Below, one piece after another: positions 17,847 to 26,890 of a DNA stretch of 42,719 nt (positions are counted from its first letter, which is position 1; every line of letters begins with the position of its first letter). Location: NCBI GenBank assembly GCA_015654745.1, contig JAATGH010000331.1:1-42719 (forward strand). The letters run 5' to 3'. The position numbers were made by a program, and so were the translations under genes. Below the pieces are notes generated by a model that saw only the letters and a list, made by a program, of their open reading frames with translations, ran no database searches and was not told the DNA's origin. Source of the stretch: Enterobacterales bacterium. GTDB lineage: Bacteria; Pseudomonadota; Gammaproteobacteria; Enterobacterales; Enterobacteriaceae.

Positions 17847-19847
17847 TTACTTGCCCGTCACCAGCGCTTTCGCCTGGCGAACCACGTTATCCACGGTGAA
17901 TCCGTTTAGCTCGAACAGTTGCTCCGCCGGGGCAGACTCGCCAAAGGTGGTCATGCCGACAATCGCGCCGTTTAGGCCAGTGTACTTGTACCAGTAATCC
18001 GCGATGCTTGCCTCGATCGCCACACGGGCAGCCACGGCTTTCGGCAATACGGATTCGCGATATGCCGCATCCTGCTTGTCGAACGCATCGGTGCAAGGCA
18101 TAGACACCACTCGCGCCTTCACACCCTCCGTTGACAACCGGTCCCACGCGGCAACCGCCAGTTCCACCTCTGAGCCGGTGGCGATGAAAATCACCTGCGG
18201 TTGACCGGCGCAGTCTTTCAGCACATACGCACCACGGGCGATATCCGCTAACTGCCGTTCCGTGCGGTTTTGCTGCGCTAGGTTCTGGCGAGAGAAAATC
18301 AGTGCGGTCGGGCCGTCTTGGCGCTCCACGGCGTATTTCCACGCCACCGCGGATTCCACCTGGTCACAGGGGCGCCACGTACTCATATTCGGCGTTACGC
18401 GCAGCGCCGCCAACTGTTCCACCGGCTGATGCGTCGGCCCGTCTTCACCCAACCCGATGGAGTCGTGGGTGTAAATCATCACCTGCCGCTGTTTCATCAG
18501 TGCCGCCATGCGCACCGCGTTACGGGCATATTCCACGAACATCATGAAGGTGGAGGTGTATGGAAGGAAACCACCGTGCAAGGCGATGCCGTTGGCAATA
18601 GCGGTCATGCCAAATTCGCGCACGCCGTAGTGGAGGTAGTTGCCCGCCATATCGTCGTTGAGGGCCTTTGAGCCGGACCAGAGGGTGAGATTGGACGGCG
18701 CCAGGTCAGCGGAGCCGCCGAGGAACTCCGGCAGCAAATGACCGAAGGCTTCTATCGTATTCTGAGAGGCTTTACGACTGGCGATTTTCGCCGGATTAGC
18801 CTGCAGCTGGACAATGAAAGCCTGCGCTTTTACGGCGAAATCTGCCGGTAGGTCGCCTTTCATGCGCCGGGTGAATTCTGCGGCTTCCTGGGGGAAGGAC
18901 TTAGCGTAGGCCGAGAATTTTTCCTGCCATAGGGATTCTTTCTCCTGGCCGGCTGCTTGCGCATCCCACTGCGCGTAAATGTCCGGCGGAATGTCGAACG
19001 GCGCGTATTGCCAGCCCAACCGTTCCCGGGTTAACGCGACTTCCGCGTCGCCCAGCGGCGCGCCGTGAGCATCGTGCGTACCAGCCTTGTTTGGCGAGCC
19101 GAAACCGATGATGGTTTTACACATCAGCAGTGACGGCTTATTGCTCTCGGCGCGGGCTTGCTCAATGGCGCCTTTGATCGACTCACCATCATGACCATCC
19201 ACGCCGCGCACCACATGCCAGCCATAGGCTTCAAAGCGTTTCGCGGTATCGTCGGTAAACCAGCCTTCGACATGGCCGTCAATGGAAATGCCGTTATCGT
19301 CGTAGAACGCCATCAGCTTGCCCAACCCCAGGGTACCCGCCAGCGAACAAACCTCATGGGAGATACCTTCCATCATGCAACCATCGCCCATGAACACGTA
19401 CGTGTTGTGATTCACAATCTCGTGGCCCGGACGGTTGAACTGCGCGGCCAGCGTGCGTTCCGCAATCGCCATGCCCACGGCGTTGGCGATACCCTGTCCC
19501 AGCGGGCCGGTGGTGGTTTCAACACCGGCGGTGTAACCCACTTCCGGATGCCCCGGTGTTTTAGAATGCAGCTGACGGAAGTTTTTCAGTTCTTCGATCG
19601 GCAGATCGTAGCCAGTGAGATGCAACAGGCTATAAATCAGCATGGAGCCGTGACCATTGGACAGCACAAAGCGGTCACGGTCAGCCCATGCCGGATTGCG
19701 CGGGTTATGGTTCAGGTAATCTCGCCACAGGACTTCGGCAATGTCGGCCATCCCCATCGGGGCGCCGGGATGACCGGATTTGGCTTTCTGCACCGCATCC
19801 ATACTCAACGCACGAATAGCATTGCTCAGCATTCTACGCGATCGCAT
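17847..19847 (-). CDS. tkt: Transketolase (TktA-like)
   Basis: This 666-residue protein aligns over its full length with E. coli TktA/TktB. It has the N-terminal [27 protein letters not shown], the thiamine-diphosphate motif [13 protein letters not shown] with the downstream [10 protein letters not shown], and the pyrimidine-domain [19 protein letters not shown] region. The ATG at 19847 has AAGGAG eight bases upstream and lies 14 bases inside the transaldolase gene, so translation is probably coupled; the frame to 19907 is not used. It transfers two-carbon units between pentose, tetrose and triose phosphates. Near-identity to housekeeping transketolase next to catabolic genes suggests a dedicated extra copy, or this is the organism's only copy; one cannot tell here. 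Confidence 0.97.
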   Translation of the reverse strand: MRSRRMLSNAIRALSMDAVQKAKSGHPGAPMGMADIAEVLWRDYLNHNPRNPAWADRDRFVLSNGHGSMLIYSLLHLTGYDLPIEELKNFRQLHSKTPGHPEVGYTAGVETTTGPLGQGIANAVGMAIAERTLAAQFNRPGHEIVNHNTYVFMGDGCMMEGISHEVCSLAGTLGLGKLMAFYDDNGISIDGHVEGWFTDDTAKRFEAYGWHVVRGVDGHDGESIKGAIEQARAESNKPSLLMCKTIIGFGSPNKAGTHDAHGAPLGDAEVALTRERLGWQYAPFDIPPDIYAQWDAQAAGQEKESLWQEKFSAYAKSFPQEAAEFTRRMKGDLPADFAVKAQAFIVQLQANPAKIASRKASQNTIEAFGHLLPEFLGGSADLAPSNLTLWSGSKALNDDMAGNYLHYGVREFGMTAIANGIALHGGFLPYTSTFMMFVEYARNAVRMAALMKQRQVMIYTHDSIGLGEDGPTHQPVEQLAALRVTPNMSTWRPCDQVESAVAWKYAVERQDGPTALIFSRQNLAQQNRTERQLADIARGAYVLKDCAGQPQVIFIATGSEVELAVAAWDRLSTEGVKARVVSMPCTDAFDKQDAAYRESVLPKAVAARVAIEASIADYWYKYTGLNGAIVGMTTFGESAPAEQLFELNGFTVDNVVRQAKALVTGK

Positions 19848-20814
19848 TCGCCGTCTCCTTCTTAAGCAGGTGTTCCGCCAGCAGCGTTTCCAGTTTTTCC
19901 TGATCACAAGCGAATAAACGAATGCCTTCCGCCAGTTTGTCCACCGCCATGGGATCCTGATTATGCAGCCAGTAAAACTCCGACTCCGTCAGCGGTGAAG
20001 GCGGCATTTCCGCCTCTTTAGGCGGGGTCAGCGCTATATGAAGATCCCCTTCCCTATGACTCAATTCTTCCAGCAACGCAGGCGCGATCGTCAGCCGGTC
20101 ACACCCGGCCAGGGCAATAACCTGTTCCGGTTTGCGAAAACTGGCGCCCATGATGACCGTAGCATAGCGATGCTTTTTGTAGTAATCGTAAATACCACGT
20201 ACCGATAGCACGCCCGGATCGTTTTCTGCACGTTCATCTATCAATAAATTATGTTGCCGGTACCAGTCATATATCCGGCCCACAAACGGCGAGATCAGCC
20301 AAACGCCCGCTTCCGCGCACGCGCGTGCCTGGGCGAAGGAGAAAAGTAACGTCAAATTACAGTGAATACCTTCACGTTCCAGTTCCTCAGCGGCTTTTAT
20401 TCCCTGCCAGGTGGCCGCCAGCTTGATCAGCACCCGCGCGCGGTTAATCCCCTCATGTTCATACAGACGAATCAGCTTGCGCGCTTTCGCCACACATAAG
20501 CCGCGATCGAAAGAGAGTCTGGCGTCTACTTCGGTCGAGACTTTACCTGGTACCTGGCGCAGCAACTCAAGACCAATACTGACCGCAAGCTTATCGCAAG
20601 CGTTAATCAGCAGAGTGTCGTGAGCGCCGCCCTGCTTAATCGCCCAATCTATCGCCTGCTCAATCAGGGGCCGGTATAGCGGTTGCGCCGCGGCTTTGAG
20701 AATCAGCGATGGATTGGTGGTGGCGTCCTCAGGGTGATATTCACGAATAGCCGTAATGTCACCGCTATCAGCGACCACGGTGGTCACTTCCTTGAGTTTT
20801 TCCAGAATAGTCAT
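19834..20814 (-). CDS. talA: Transaldolase (TalA-like)
   Basis: This 326-residue class I aldolase matches enterobacterial TalA/TalB. It has [25 protein letters not shown] at the N-terminus, [12 protein letters not shown], the Schiff-base Lys in RVLIKLAAT (Lys131; E. coli TalB Lys132) and [34 protein letters not shown]. Divergent C-terminal stretches resemble TalA more than TalB. The ATG at 20814 has AAAGGAG upstream. It lies 13 bases after rpiB and overlaps tkt by 14 bases. It links sedoheptulose 7-phosphate + glyceraldehyde 3-phosphate with erythrose 4-phosphate + fructose 6-phosphate, so it would drain tetrose phosphate made by the island. Confidence 0.95.
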   Translation of the reverse strand: MTILEKLKEVTTVVADSGDITAIREYHPEDATTNPSLILKAAAQPLYRPLIEQAIDWAIKQGGAHDTLLINACDKLAVSIGLELLRQVPGKVSTEVDARLSFDRGLCVAKARKLIRLYEHEGINRARVLIKLAATWQGIKAAEELEREGIHCNLTLLFSFAQARACAEAGVWLISPFVGRIYDWYRQHNLLIDERAENDPGVLSVRGIYDYYKKHRYATVIMGASFRKPEQVIALAGCDRLTIAPALLEELSHREGDLHIALTPPKEAEMPPSPLTESEFYWLHNQDPMAVDKLAEGIRLFACDQEKLETLLAEHLLKKETANAIA

Positions 20815-20827
20815 CACGATAGCTCCT

Positions 20828-21307
20828 TTATTTACCGACTTTGGTCGAGCTGGCGGGATGGATAAGCGTTTCATAATATTCAATGCGCTTTACCTTCGGT
20901 GCGGAACGGCCAGCCTCAAATTCAGCGTTAAGCCAGGTGTCCACCAGCATCAACGCCAGTTCGTTGCCCACGACACGAGCGCCTAGCGTCATGATTTGCG
21001 CATTATTACTCTTTCGCGCGCGCTCGGCGGAATACACATCGTGACATTGCGCTGCACGAACACCAGGCACCTTATTTGCCACAATCGCCATACCTATGCC
21101 GGTACCGCAACATAAAATACCGCGCTCAAACGTACCCTCGCGAATGGAGGTGGCCAGATTAAAAGCCACATCTGGGTATATCTGCTCATTGCCTGCGATG
21201 TCGTGACTAAAATCGACAACGTCTATTCCTTTTTGCGCAAGATGTTCTTTTACCAGGTTCTTAAGTCCGGTTGCGGCATTATCCGCACCGATAGCGACTT
21301 TTAGCAT
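20828..21307 (-). CDS. rpiB: RpiB/LacAB-family sugar-phosphate isomerase
   Basis: This 159-residue protein has the RpiB signature: Cys66-Cys67 in [10 protein letters not shown], His89 in [30 protein letters not shown], and the phosphate-binding Asp/Asn of IGADNA at the start. RpiB interconverts ribulose and ribose 5-phosphate. Paralogues in erythritol/erythrulose pathways convert D-erythrulose 4-phosphate to D-erythrose 4-phosphate. The second role fits here because the DhaKL-type kinase and a TIM paralogue are divergently encoded next door. It is the first gene of the minus-strand operon rpiB-tal-tkt-TIM barrel, with a GAGG site. Confidence 0.9.
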   Translation of the reverse strand: MLKVAIGADNAATGLKNLVKEHLAQKGIDVVDFSHDIAGNEQIYPDVAFNLATSIREGTFERGILCCGTGIGMAIVANKVPGVRAAQCHDVYSAERARKSNNAQIMTLGARVVGNELALMLVDTWLNAEFEAGRSAPKVKRIEYYETLIHPASSTKVGK

Positions 21308-21638
21308 ATTAATTACCTCACAGATTACAGTAGCCGCCTTGAACGTGGGTTTGAAATGCGAGCGGTGATGGGTTCAGGCTGGGACCTGATGCTGCCATTT
21401 CGAACTTATGTTCAGTGCATGTTCGTATGTATATAGCATTATCATGAATGCTTAGGCGAAAAAAGAGGCGTTGCCAGCAAAATAACCCTGTATTACGAAA
21501 TCAAGAAGGTGATCACATTTTCACATATTGGATATTTGATTTGTTCATGTGTTCTTGTATCGTTCATATGTGATGGGTGTTAAATAGGCCAATGTCTTGG
21601 CGGCTGGGGTAACAATACAAATAATCTGGAGAAGGAAA
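21308..21638. promoter_or_regulatory. Divergent promoter region between rpiB and the DhaKL kinase
   Basis: This 331-base stretch has no gene. It holds GTTCATGTGTTC (21543-21554) and GTTCATATG (21562-21570), 19 bases apart, plus GAACTTATGTTC (21402-21413) and GTTCGTATG (21421-21429). They resemble halves of the perfect palindrome at 13165-13182. They are plausible binding sites of the SorC regulator, which would control both directions. Confidence 0.45.
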
Positions 21639-23399
21639 ATGACCTGGATTTTTAACCGACCGTCAGACTTTGCCAAAGAAATGGTGACGGGTTTTGTCAG
21701 CGCACACGCCTCTTTAGTCCGTCAGGTACCGGGTGGCGTGGTGCGTAATACCAAAAGCAAACCCGGTAGCGTCGCTATCGTGATTGGGGGCGGCACGGGT
21801 CATTATCCCGCCTTTGCCGGACTCGTAGGACAAGGGCTGGCGCACGGCGCTGCCATGGGTAACCTTTTCGCCTCACCTTCAGCCCAACAAATCTGTTCCG
21901 TGGCCCGCGCCGCCAATAACGGTGGCGGTGTGCTGCTAACATTTGGCAATTATGCCGGCGATGTACTGCATTTTGGTCTGGCCCGCGAGCGGTTACGGGA
22001 GGAAGGCATCCCTTGCGAAACGCTGGCCATCACCGATGACATCTCCAGCGCGCCGCTTGCGGAAAAAGAAAAACGCAGGGGCGTGGCGGGCGATCTCATG
22101 GTATTCAAAGCAGCCGCGGCGGCGGCGGAACGAGGAGACTCACTGGCTGACGTGCTGGCCATCGCGCGGCGGGCCAACCAAAGAACCCGCACGCTGGGTT
22201 TGGCGTTTAGCGGATGCACTTTCCCCGGCGCGGAGCATCCCCTCTTCACCGTACCGGAAGGAAAAATGGGATTCGGCATGGGGATCCACGGCGAACCCGG
22301 GATCAGCGAACTTGCCATCACATCATCTGACGCGCTGGCCAGAAAATTGAGCAGTACCTTATTGGAAGAACGCCCGGATGACATTGCACAAACCAAAGGA
22401 GCACGCCTGGGGGTGATCATCAATGGGCTTGGCGCGGTCAAATATGAAGAGCTTTTTGTCTTTTGGCATGACGTTGAGCAACAACTTCGCGCGGCCGAAG
22501 TGGTGATTGCCGATATCCAAATCGGCGAGTTCGTGACGAGTTTCAATATGGCAGGAATGTCGATGACCTTCGTTTGGTTCGACGACGAACTCGAGGCGTT
22601 ATGGCTAGCGCCCGCCTGTACGCCGGCATTTAGCCGAGGTTCCGTCTTGACGAATCAACCCCTGGATCCGGTTCAGCTTGAGCAGGGCGTCGCCGTGCAG
22701 GTTCCCCAGGGAAGTCCTGAATCTAAAACCGCGGCGGTGAAGGTGATGGCGATGATCGACGCACTGGCGCAAACCATTGTGCGCAACGCCGAAGAGCTTG
22801 GTCGGCTTGATGCTATCGCCGGTGATGGCGATCATGGCATTGGCATGGAACGAGGTGTCGTCGCCGCGCGCACTGCCGCAAGCCATGCGTTACAACAAGG
22901 GGGCGGCGTGGGTGCGTTGCTACAGGGCGCGGCCGATGCCTGGGCGGACGAAGCGGGCGGAACCTCGGGCGCCATCTGGGGAGTGATCCTCAGCACGTTA
23001 GGTACCGCGCTGGGTAATAGCGAAAAACCTGATGCCACGCGGGTTGCGCAGGCCATAGTGCAGGCTAGTGCGGGCGTTATGCATTTCGGTAAAGCGAAAC
23101 CCGGTGACAAAACGCTGGTCGACGTATTGCTGCCGTTCAGTCAGGCCTTAAGCGCCGCCGCGGATGAAGGATTATCCCTGTCGGCGGCCTGGCGCAAAGC
23201 GGCGGGTGTCGCCCAACGATGCGCTGAAAATACATCGCAACTGACGCCCAAAATCGGCCGCGCGCGTCCGCTGGCGGAACGCAGTCTCGGAACGCCTGAC
23301 CCGGGCGCGATTTCAATGGCGATGATTATCTCGACGGTCAGCGATTGCATGACGGTTAATGTTGCAGATGAATCAACTCGGGAAAAAATATGTCCGTAA
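21639..23399 (+). CDS. Single-chain DhaK-DhaL kinase (dihydroxyacetone/erythrulose kinase type)
   Basis: This 586-residue protein fuses both kinase domains. Residues 1-335 are DhaK: GGGTGHYPAF near 51, MGNLFASP near 73 and the covalent substrate-binding His217 in MGIHGEPG. Residues 365-575 are DhaL: LDAIAGDGDHG with Mg-binding Asp391, 396 and 398. Single-chain kinases use ATP rather than phosphoenolpyruvate and act on dihydroxyacetone or, in characterised pathways, on L- or D-erythrulose. With the TIM paralogue and RpiB alongside, erythrulose is the better guess. The ATG at 21639 has GGAGAAGG upstream. It overlaps the next gene by 10 bases. Confidence 0.93.
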   Translation: MTWIFNRPSDFAKEMVTGFVSAHASLVRQVPGGVVRNTKSKPGSVAIVIGGGTGHYPAFAGLVGQGLAHGAAMGNLFASPSAQQICSVARAANNGGGVLLTFGNYAGDVLHFGLARERLREEGIPCETLAITDDISSAPLAEKEKRRGVAGDLMVFKAAAAAAERGDSLADVLAIARRANQRTRTLGLAFSGCTFPGAEHPLFTVPEGKMGFGMGIHGEPGISELAITSSDALARKLSSTLLEERPDDIAQTKGARLGVIINGLGAVKYEELFVFWHDVEQQLRAAEVVIADIQIGEFVTSFNMAGMSMTFVWFDDELEALWLAPACTPAFSRGSVLTNQPLDPVQLEQGVAVQVPQGSPESKTAAVKVMAMIDALAQTIVRNAEELGRLDAIAGDGDHGIGMERGVVAARTAASHALQQGGGVGALLQGAADAWADEAGGTSGAIWGVILSTLGTALGNSEKPDATRVAQAIVQASAGVMHFGKAKPGDKTLVDVLLPFSQALSAAADEGLSLSAAWRKAAGVAQRCAENTSQLTPKIGRARPLAERSLGTPDPGAISMAMIISTVSDCMTVNVADESTREKICP

Positions 23400-24169
23400 A
23401 TCTGGTGATTGGCGTCAGCCATAAGGCTTACTTCGGTTATCGCCAGACGCAAGAGTGGTGTGGACAGGTAGCGGATATACTGCGGCGGTTACCGGATGAC
23501 CTGACGTCGCGTTTACAGCTCATCACGTTTCCCGCGATGCCGGCGCTCGCGGTCGCGCTGCGCCATTTTGACGGTACCACCATGGCGACGGGGGCACAGA
23601 ATGTGTGTGCCTCCTCCACGGGCTCATGGACCGGCGAAAGCAGCGCGATGATGTTGCAGGAGATGGGATGCCGGTACGTGGAAATTGGCCATGCCGAACG
23701 CCGTCGTGACTTTGGTGAAACCGTGGAAATCATCAACCAGAAGATAGACCAGGCATTATCCTATGGTTTGGTCCCGGTCATCTGTATCGGTGAAGATCGG
23801 CAAATGAACGTTGAAGACGCCGCCGAATTTGCTATCAAACAGGTTAATGAATTGCTCGGGCATCGTGGCGAAAAACAGCTCGCGGCGGCGATTTTCGCCT
23901 GGGAGCCACAGTGGGCCATCGGTGCGTCGACCCCTGCCAGCGACGGCTATATCCGACATGTTTGTGGTATTCTGCGGGCGTATTTACGCCAACATTATGG
24001 TGAGCAATTTTGGGTCATTTACGGCGGCAGCGCCGGTCCGGGCTTACTTAGCCGCCTTTGGCCTGATGTCGATGGTCTTTTTTTAGGACGTTTTGCCCAT
24101 CAGCCAGCGGCCATGGCATCCATTATCGAGGAGGCACAGCACATTGTCGCTGCCCACGCTGGCGACTGA
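23390..24169 (+). CDS. Triose-phosphate-isomerase paralogue (probable tetrulose-phosphate isomerase, EryH/LerI-like)
   Basis: This 259-residue TIM-family enzyme retains the catalytic residues: Lys12 in GVSHKAYFG, His101 in EIGHAERR and Glu172 in AWEPQWAIGAS, plus the phosphate-binding GGSAGPG. The usual TIM opening GNWKMN is replaced by GVSHKAYFG and loop 6 differs. Such divergence characterises the paralogues that convert L-erythrulose 1-phosphate to D-erythrulose 4-phosphate. It overlaps the kinase gene by 10 bases, implying joint translation. A housekeeping tpiA would be elsewhere. The exact substrate is inferred from family and neighbours. Confidence 0.88.
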   Translation: MSVNLVIGVSHKAYFGYRQTQEWCGQVADILRRLPDDLTSRLQLITFPAMPALAVALRHFDGTTMATGAQNVCASSTGSWTGESSAMMLQEMGCRYVEIGHAERRRDFGETVEIINQKIDQALSYGLVPVICIGEDRQMNVEDAAEFAIKQVNELLGHRGEKQLAAAIFAWEPQWAIGASTPASDGYIRHVCGILRAYLRQHYGEQFWVIYGGSAGPGLLSRLWPDVDGLFLGRFAHQPAAMASIIEEAQHIVAAHAGD

Positions 24170-24191
24170 TGTTGAACCATGGTGGAAACTT

Positions 24192-24214
24192 GCGGGGCCG
24201 CATTTTGGCCCCGC
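24192..24214 (+). terminator. GC-rich hairpin after the kinase operon
   Basis: Perfect eight-base arms GCGGGGCC and GGCCCCGC enclose a seven-base loop 22 bases after the isomerase stop codon. No T tract follows, so termination could be partial, allowing some readthrough into the regulator gene. Confidence 0.6.
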
Positions 24215-24223
24215 CAAACCAGC

Positions 24224-24252
24224 TTGACAAAATATTGAAACATTTCTGATAT
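24224..24252 (+). promoter_or_regulatory. Probable promoter of the SorC regulator
   Basis: A perfect TTGACA (24224-24229) is followed after 17 bases by TGATAT (24247-24252), with a second possible -10 TATACT at 24250. It lies about 60 bases before the regulator start, downstream of a hairpin. Confidence 0.5.
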
Positions 24253-24309
24253 ACTTAATGCAAATGTACACCTCCTAAACATTATTTACCGGGGAGATAA
24301 TGCTGCTGA

Positions 24310-25272
24310 ATGGATAAATCGAACACGTCCCGAGAATATGAGTTACTTACCGAAATCGCCGTCGCTTATTATTGTGATGAGATAACTCAGGAAGAGATTG
24401 CCAACCGATTTGGCTTTTCCCGTATCAAAGTCGGTCGCCTGCTAAAACGGGCGAAAGAGGAAGGTATCGTTGAAATCAACGTGCGTTACCATCCGGTTTT
24501 CAGCACCAAGCTTGAAAAGCAACTCAAGGAGCGCTTTCCTATTAGCCGCGCGCTCATAGCCCTCGATCATAATGATGAGGACGAGCAACGCCGCCAGGTT
24601 GCCGCCCTGGTTTCAGGACACCTCAACAACATTCTCAAAGATAATGTATTGGTTGCCGTCGGGCAGGGGCGCAATGTCGCCGCGGTTGCGGAGGCATCCG
24701 GAACCATTCAGCCCAGGGATTGCCGCTTTATTTGCGGGATCGGCGGCACGCACCGCCCAGGCGATGTCATTAACGCGGATCATATCAGCCGTCTGCTGGC
24801 AAGAAAATTCGGCGGCAGCAGCGAATCTTTATACGCCCCCGCCTATGTTGAAAATATACAGCTAAAAGAACTGCTGCTGAAAAACGGCACCATTAAACAA
24901 ACCCTCGATCGCGCACGAAAAGCCGACATTGCTTTGGTCGGCATCGGTGATATGAACGAAGAGAGCTATATGGTGAAACTGGGGTGGTTTACCCCAAATG
25001 AAATAAACGATGCCAGCCTTAATCAGGGCGTCATAGGCGATATCGCCGGGTATGATTTTTTTAACGCGCGCGGCGAACACGTCAATACCGTCATGGACAA
25101 TCGCGTGATTGGCCTGAGCGTCGAAGAGTTGCGGCAAATCCCCTGCGTCATCGCCATCGCTGCGGAAAATACCAAAGCAATGGCCATCATGGGTGCGCTG
25201 CGTACCGGCGCCATCGATATCATCGCCACCAGCGTCAGAAATATCCGCACTATCCTGAGCATGAGCCAATAA
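24310..25272 (+). CDS. SorC-family sugar-binding transcriptional regulator
   Basis: This 320-residue protein has an N-terminal helix-turn-helix (residues 24-50: ITQEEIANRFGFSRIKVGRLLKRA) and a C-terminal sugar-phosphate-binding domain of the NagB-like fold (VAVGQGRNVAAVAEA, FICGIGGTHRPGD, ALVGIGDMNEES). SorC regulators such as EryD control polyol and tetrose utilisation and respond to a phosphorylated intermediate. The good binding site GGGGAG is 13 bases from the ATG. A five-codon mini-frame (24300-24317) overlaps the start and might couple translation. It probably controls the island. Confidence 0.93.
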   Translation: MDKSNTSREYELLTEIAVAYYCDEITQEEIANRFGFSRIKVGRLLKRAKEEGIVEINVRYHPVFSTKLEKQLKERFPISRALIALDHNDEDEQRRQVAALVSGHLNNILKDNVLVAVGQGRNVAAVAEASGTIQPRDCRFICGIGGTHRPGDVINADHISRLLARKFGGSSESLYAPAYVENIQLKELLLKNGTIKQTLDRARKADIALVGIGDMNEESYMVKLGWFTPNEINDASLNQGVIGDIAGYDFFNARGEHVNTVMDNRVIGLSVEELRQIPCVIAIAAENTKAMAIMGALRTGAIDIIATSVRNIRTILSMSQ

Positions 25273-25355
25273 GCGGAGACCCTTGCGGTAACGGAATGGA
25301 TTTATCATGCCGGATTTCCGTTCATGGTAGATCTCAACGTAAAACGGTTGCCGCA

Positions 25356-25454
25356 ATTCCCAACCAGCGTCAGAAACATCCGCACCATTTTGGGCATGAG
25401 TCAAAAACTACCTGACGCTCCCAAGTTTCCGATCGTCCCCAGTGCCGCAGAGTA
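25356..25454 (+). pseudogene. Orphan 3' scar of a second SorC-family gene
   Basis: About 85 bases after the SorC stop, the frame reads TSVRNIRTILGMSQ, a near copy of that gene's last residues (TSVRNIRTILSMSQ, 25228-25269), then runs on to a TAA at 25452-25454. No start or upstream domain exists. It is best explained as the tail of a deleted paralogue or a partial duplication. It lies antisense to the end of the NTF2-like gene. Confidence 0.6.
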
Positions 25455-25800
25455 ATCGGGTTAACTCCTGACAAAGGATAATTTTCCCTTCTTTCAAGGT
25501 AAAGTGCGCAAAGACTTCAGCCACCGCGCTTTCACCATTGGTCTTGATAACGTCCACCCTATGATGCGTCAGAACGTTATTCCCCTCCCCGGCAATGGCG
25601 AGGATTTTCACCATGATGGATTGCGTGGCCTGTTTGAGCGTTGCCATATGAGCGACGAAACCTGGATAGTCGAGCTCGGCGCCATCAACTTCCTGGCGAT
25701 AATCCGGTGCAAAAAAGGTTTTAATGATTCGTTCATCATGGATGGACTGACAAACCACGTTCTCAAGCGCCTGGATCACTCGCTGCATATTCTGCGTCAA
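25408..25800 (-). CDS. NTF2-like / SnoaL-type small protein
   Basis: This 130-residue protein fits the nuclear-transport-factor-2-like cone fold: an N-terminal helix pair (VIQALENVVCQSIHDERIIKTFFAPDYRQEVDGAELDYPGFVAHM), then strands such as NVLTHHRVDVIKTNGESAVAEVFAHFTLKEGKIILCQELTRLL. Such proteins are often small isomerases or hydrolases, or binding proteins, so no reaction is assigned. A TTG start at 25800 has AGGAAG six bases upstream; an ATG at 25788 lacks a well-placed site. It is divergent from the AraC regulator at 25877, its likely controller. Confidence 0.8.
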   Translation of the reverse strand: MTQNMQRVIQALENVVCQSIHDERIIKTFFAPDYRQEVDGAELDYPGFVAHMATLKQATQSIMVKILAIAGEGNNVLTHHRVDVIKTNGESAVAEVFAHFTLKEGKIILCQELTRLLCGTGDDRKLGSVR

Positions 25801-25876
25801 TTTTTCTTCCTGGTTAATTGTTGCTTCACGGGAAGATTACATCCAGACTGGGCAGACATATTAGCCGTAATAAGAC

Positions 25877-26647
25877 ATGAAATACGGTAAATCGGCCATG
25901 ATGATGGAATATATCCAACCGCTGCGGCACCCGCGCAAATACGCTACCAAGTGGCATCAGCACCCCACCGGGCAGATCTACTGGGTAACGCGCGGTATGG
26001 TTATGGTCGAGACTGAACTGATGCAGTGGGCGTTAACGCCTGGCGCAGTGGGCTGGTTTCCGCCGGCGTTGCCGCATCGGGCATGGATGCCAGTTGACAC
26101 GCTGGGAGCCAGCCTGCATCTCGAAGCACGAGACTGCGGCTCGCTTCCTTCCTTACCCTGCATTCGAGCGGCGAACCCTTTTTTGATGCTGCTGCTTGAA
26201 AATATCAGGAAGAAAAACACGATCGGGCAACCTCCCGAGCGCCAGTCACACCTGCTGCAGGTGATGATCGACGAGATTCAATACGCAGACGTATTACCTG
26301 CGCAACTGGTTCTCCCCCATGACAGACGAGCAAGACAGATTGCGCAGAAATTGCTAACCGCGCCTGAATGCGGCCTCACCCGGTCGAATTTAGCAGAGCA
26401 GGCGGGTTTGAGCGTCAGAACGCTGAGCCGTCTGTTCGTTCAGCAGACAGGGCTTACCTTCAGCCGGTGGAGGCAAAAAGCGAAGGTCATTATGGCACTG
26501 GAATATTTGCTGCGTGGGGAGTCGGTCAGTCAGGTAGCGGAATTGTGTGGCTATGAGAACGTCAGCTCATTTATTGCTGTTTTCAGCCGTTTTCTGGGGA
26601 CCACTCCCGGGCGGTTCCAGTCGGTAAATCAAAGTGTTCACCAGTAG
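25877..26647 (+). CDS. AraC-family transcriptional regulator with cupin N-terminus
   Basis: This 256-residue protein has a cupin-type sensor domain (WHQHPTGQIYWVTRGMVMVET, GWFPPALPHRAWM) at residues 15-105 and an AraC DNA-binding domain at 150-250 with two helix-turn-helices (LAEQAGLSVRTLSRLFVQQTGLTFSRWRQ and SQVAELCGYENVSSFIAVFSRFLGTTPGRFQ). The inducer is unknown. The 76-base gap to the divergent NTF2-like gene suggests regulation of that gene. The binding site for translation is weak. Confidence 0.92.
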   Translation: MKYGKSAMMMEYIQPLRHPRKYATKWHQHPTGQIYWVTRGMVMVETELMQWALTPGAVGWFPPALPHRAWMPVDTLGASLHLEARDCGSLPSLPCIRAANPFLMLLLENIRKKNTIGQPPERQSHLLQVMIDEIQYADVLPAQLVLPHDRRARQIAQKLLTAPECGLTRSNLAEQAGLSVRTLSRLFVQQTGLTFSRWRQKAKVIMALEYLLRGESVSQVAELCGYENVSSFIAVFSRFLGTTPGRFQSVNQSVHQ

Positions 26648-26890
26648 GTGTTGCCTCGGTTTACGCATCGAGGCGATAATTACGCAAATTTTGGTGCGAG
26701 TTGTATAAGTTTGGCTTTCGCAACATCGACGTCCAGTTAGCTTAACGCCTTGAAGTCGTTAGGGCATCCTAACCAGGTAAACGATGAAGCCGCTCGGGTG
26801 CAAAGGCGCAGATTGAAAAGATAGTTTTGGACAGCAGCAAAAATAAGAATAAATTATTTTCGGAAACGGATTTTCTATACGGGGTGAAAC

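Noticed and set aside
19158-19865. Long plus-strand frame opposite transketolase
   Set aside because: Shadow of tkt codon bias; the minus strand encodes an unmistakable transketolase.
21509-21527. CRP-like sequence GTGATCACATTTTCACA before the kinase gene
   Set aside because: Half-sites are eight bases apart instead of six, so it does not fit the CRP consensus.
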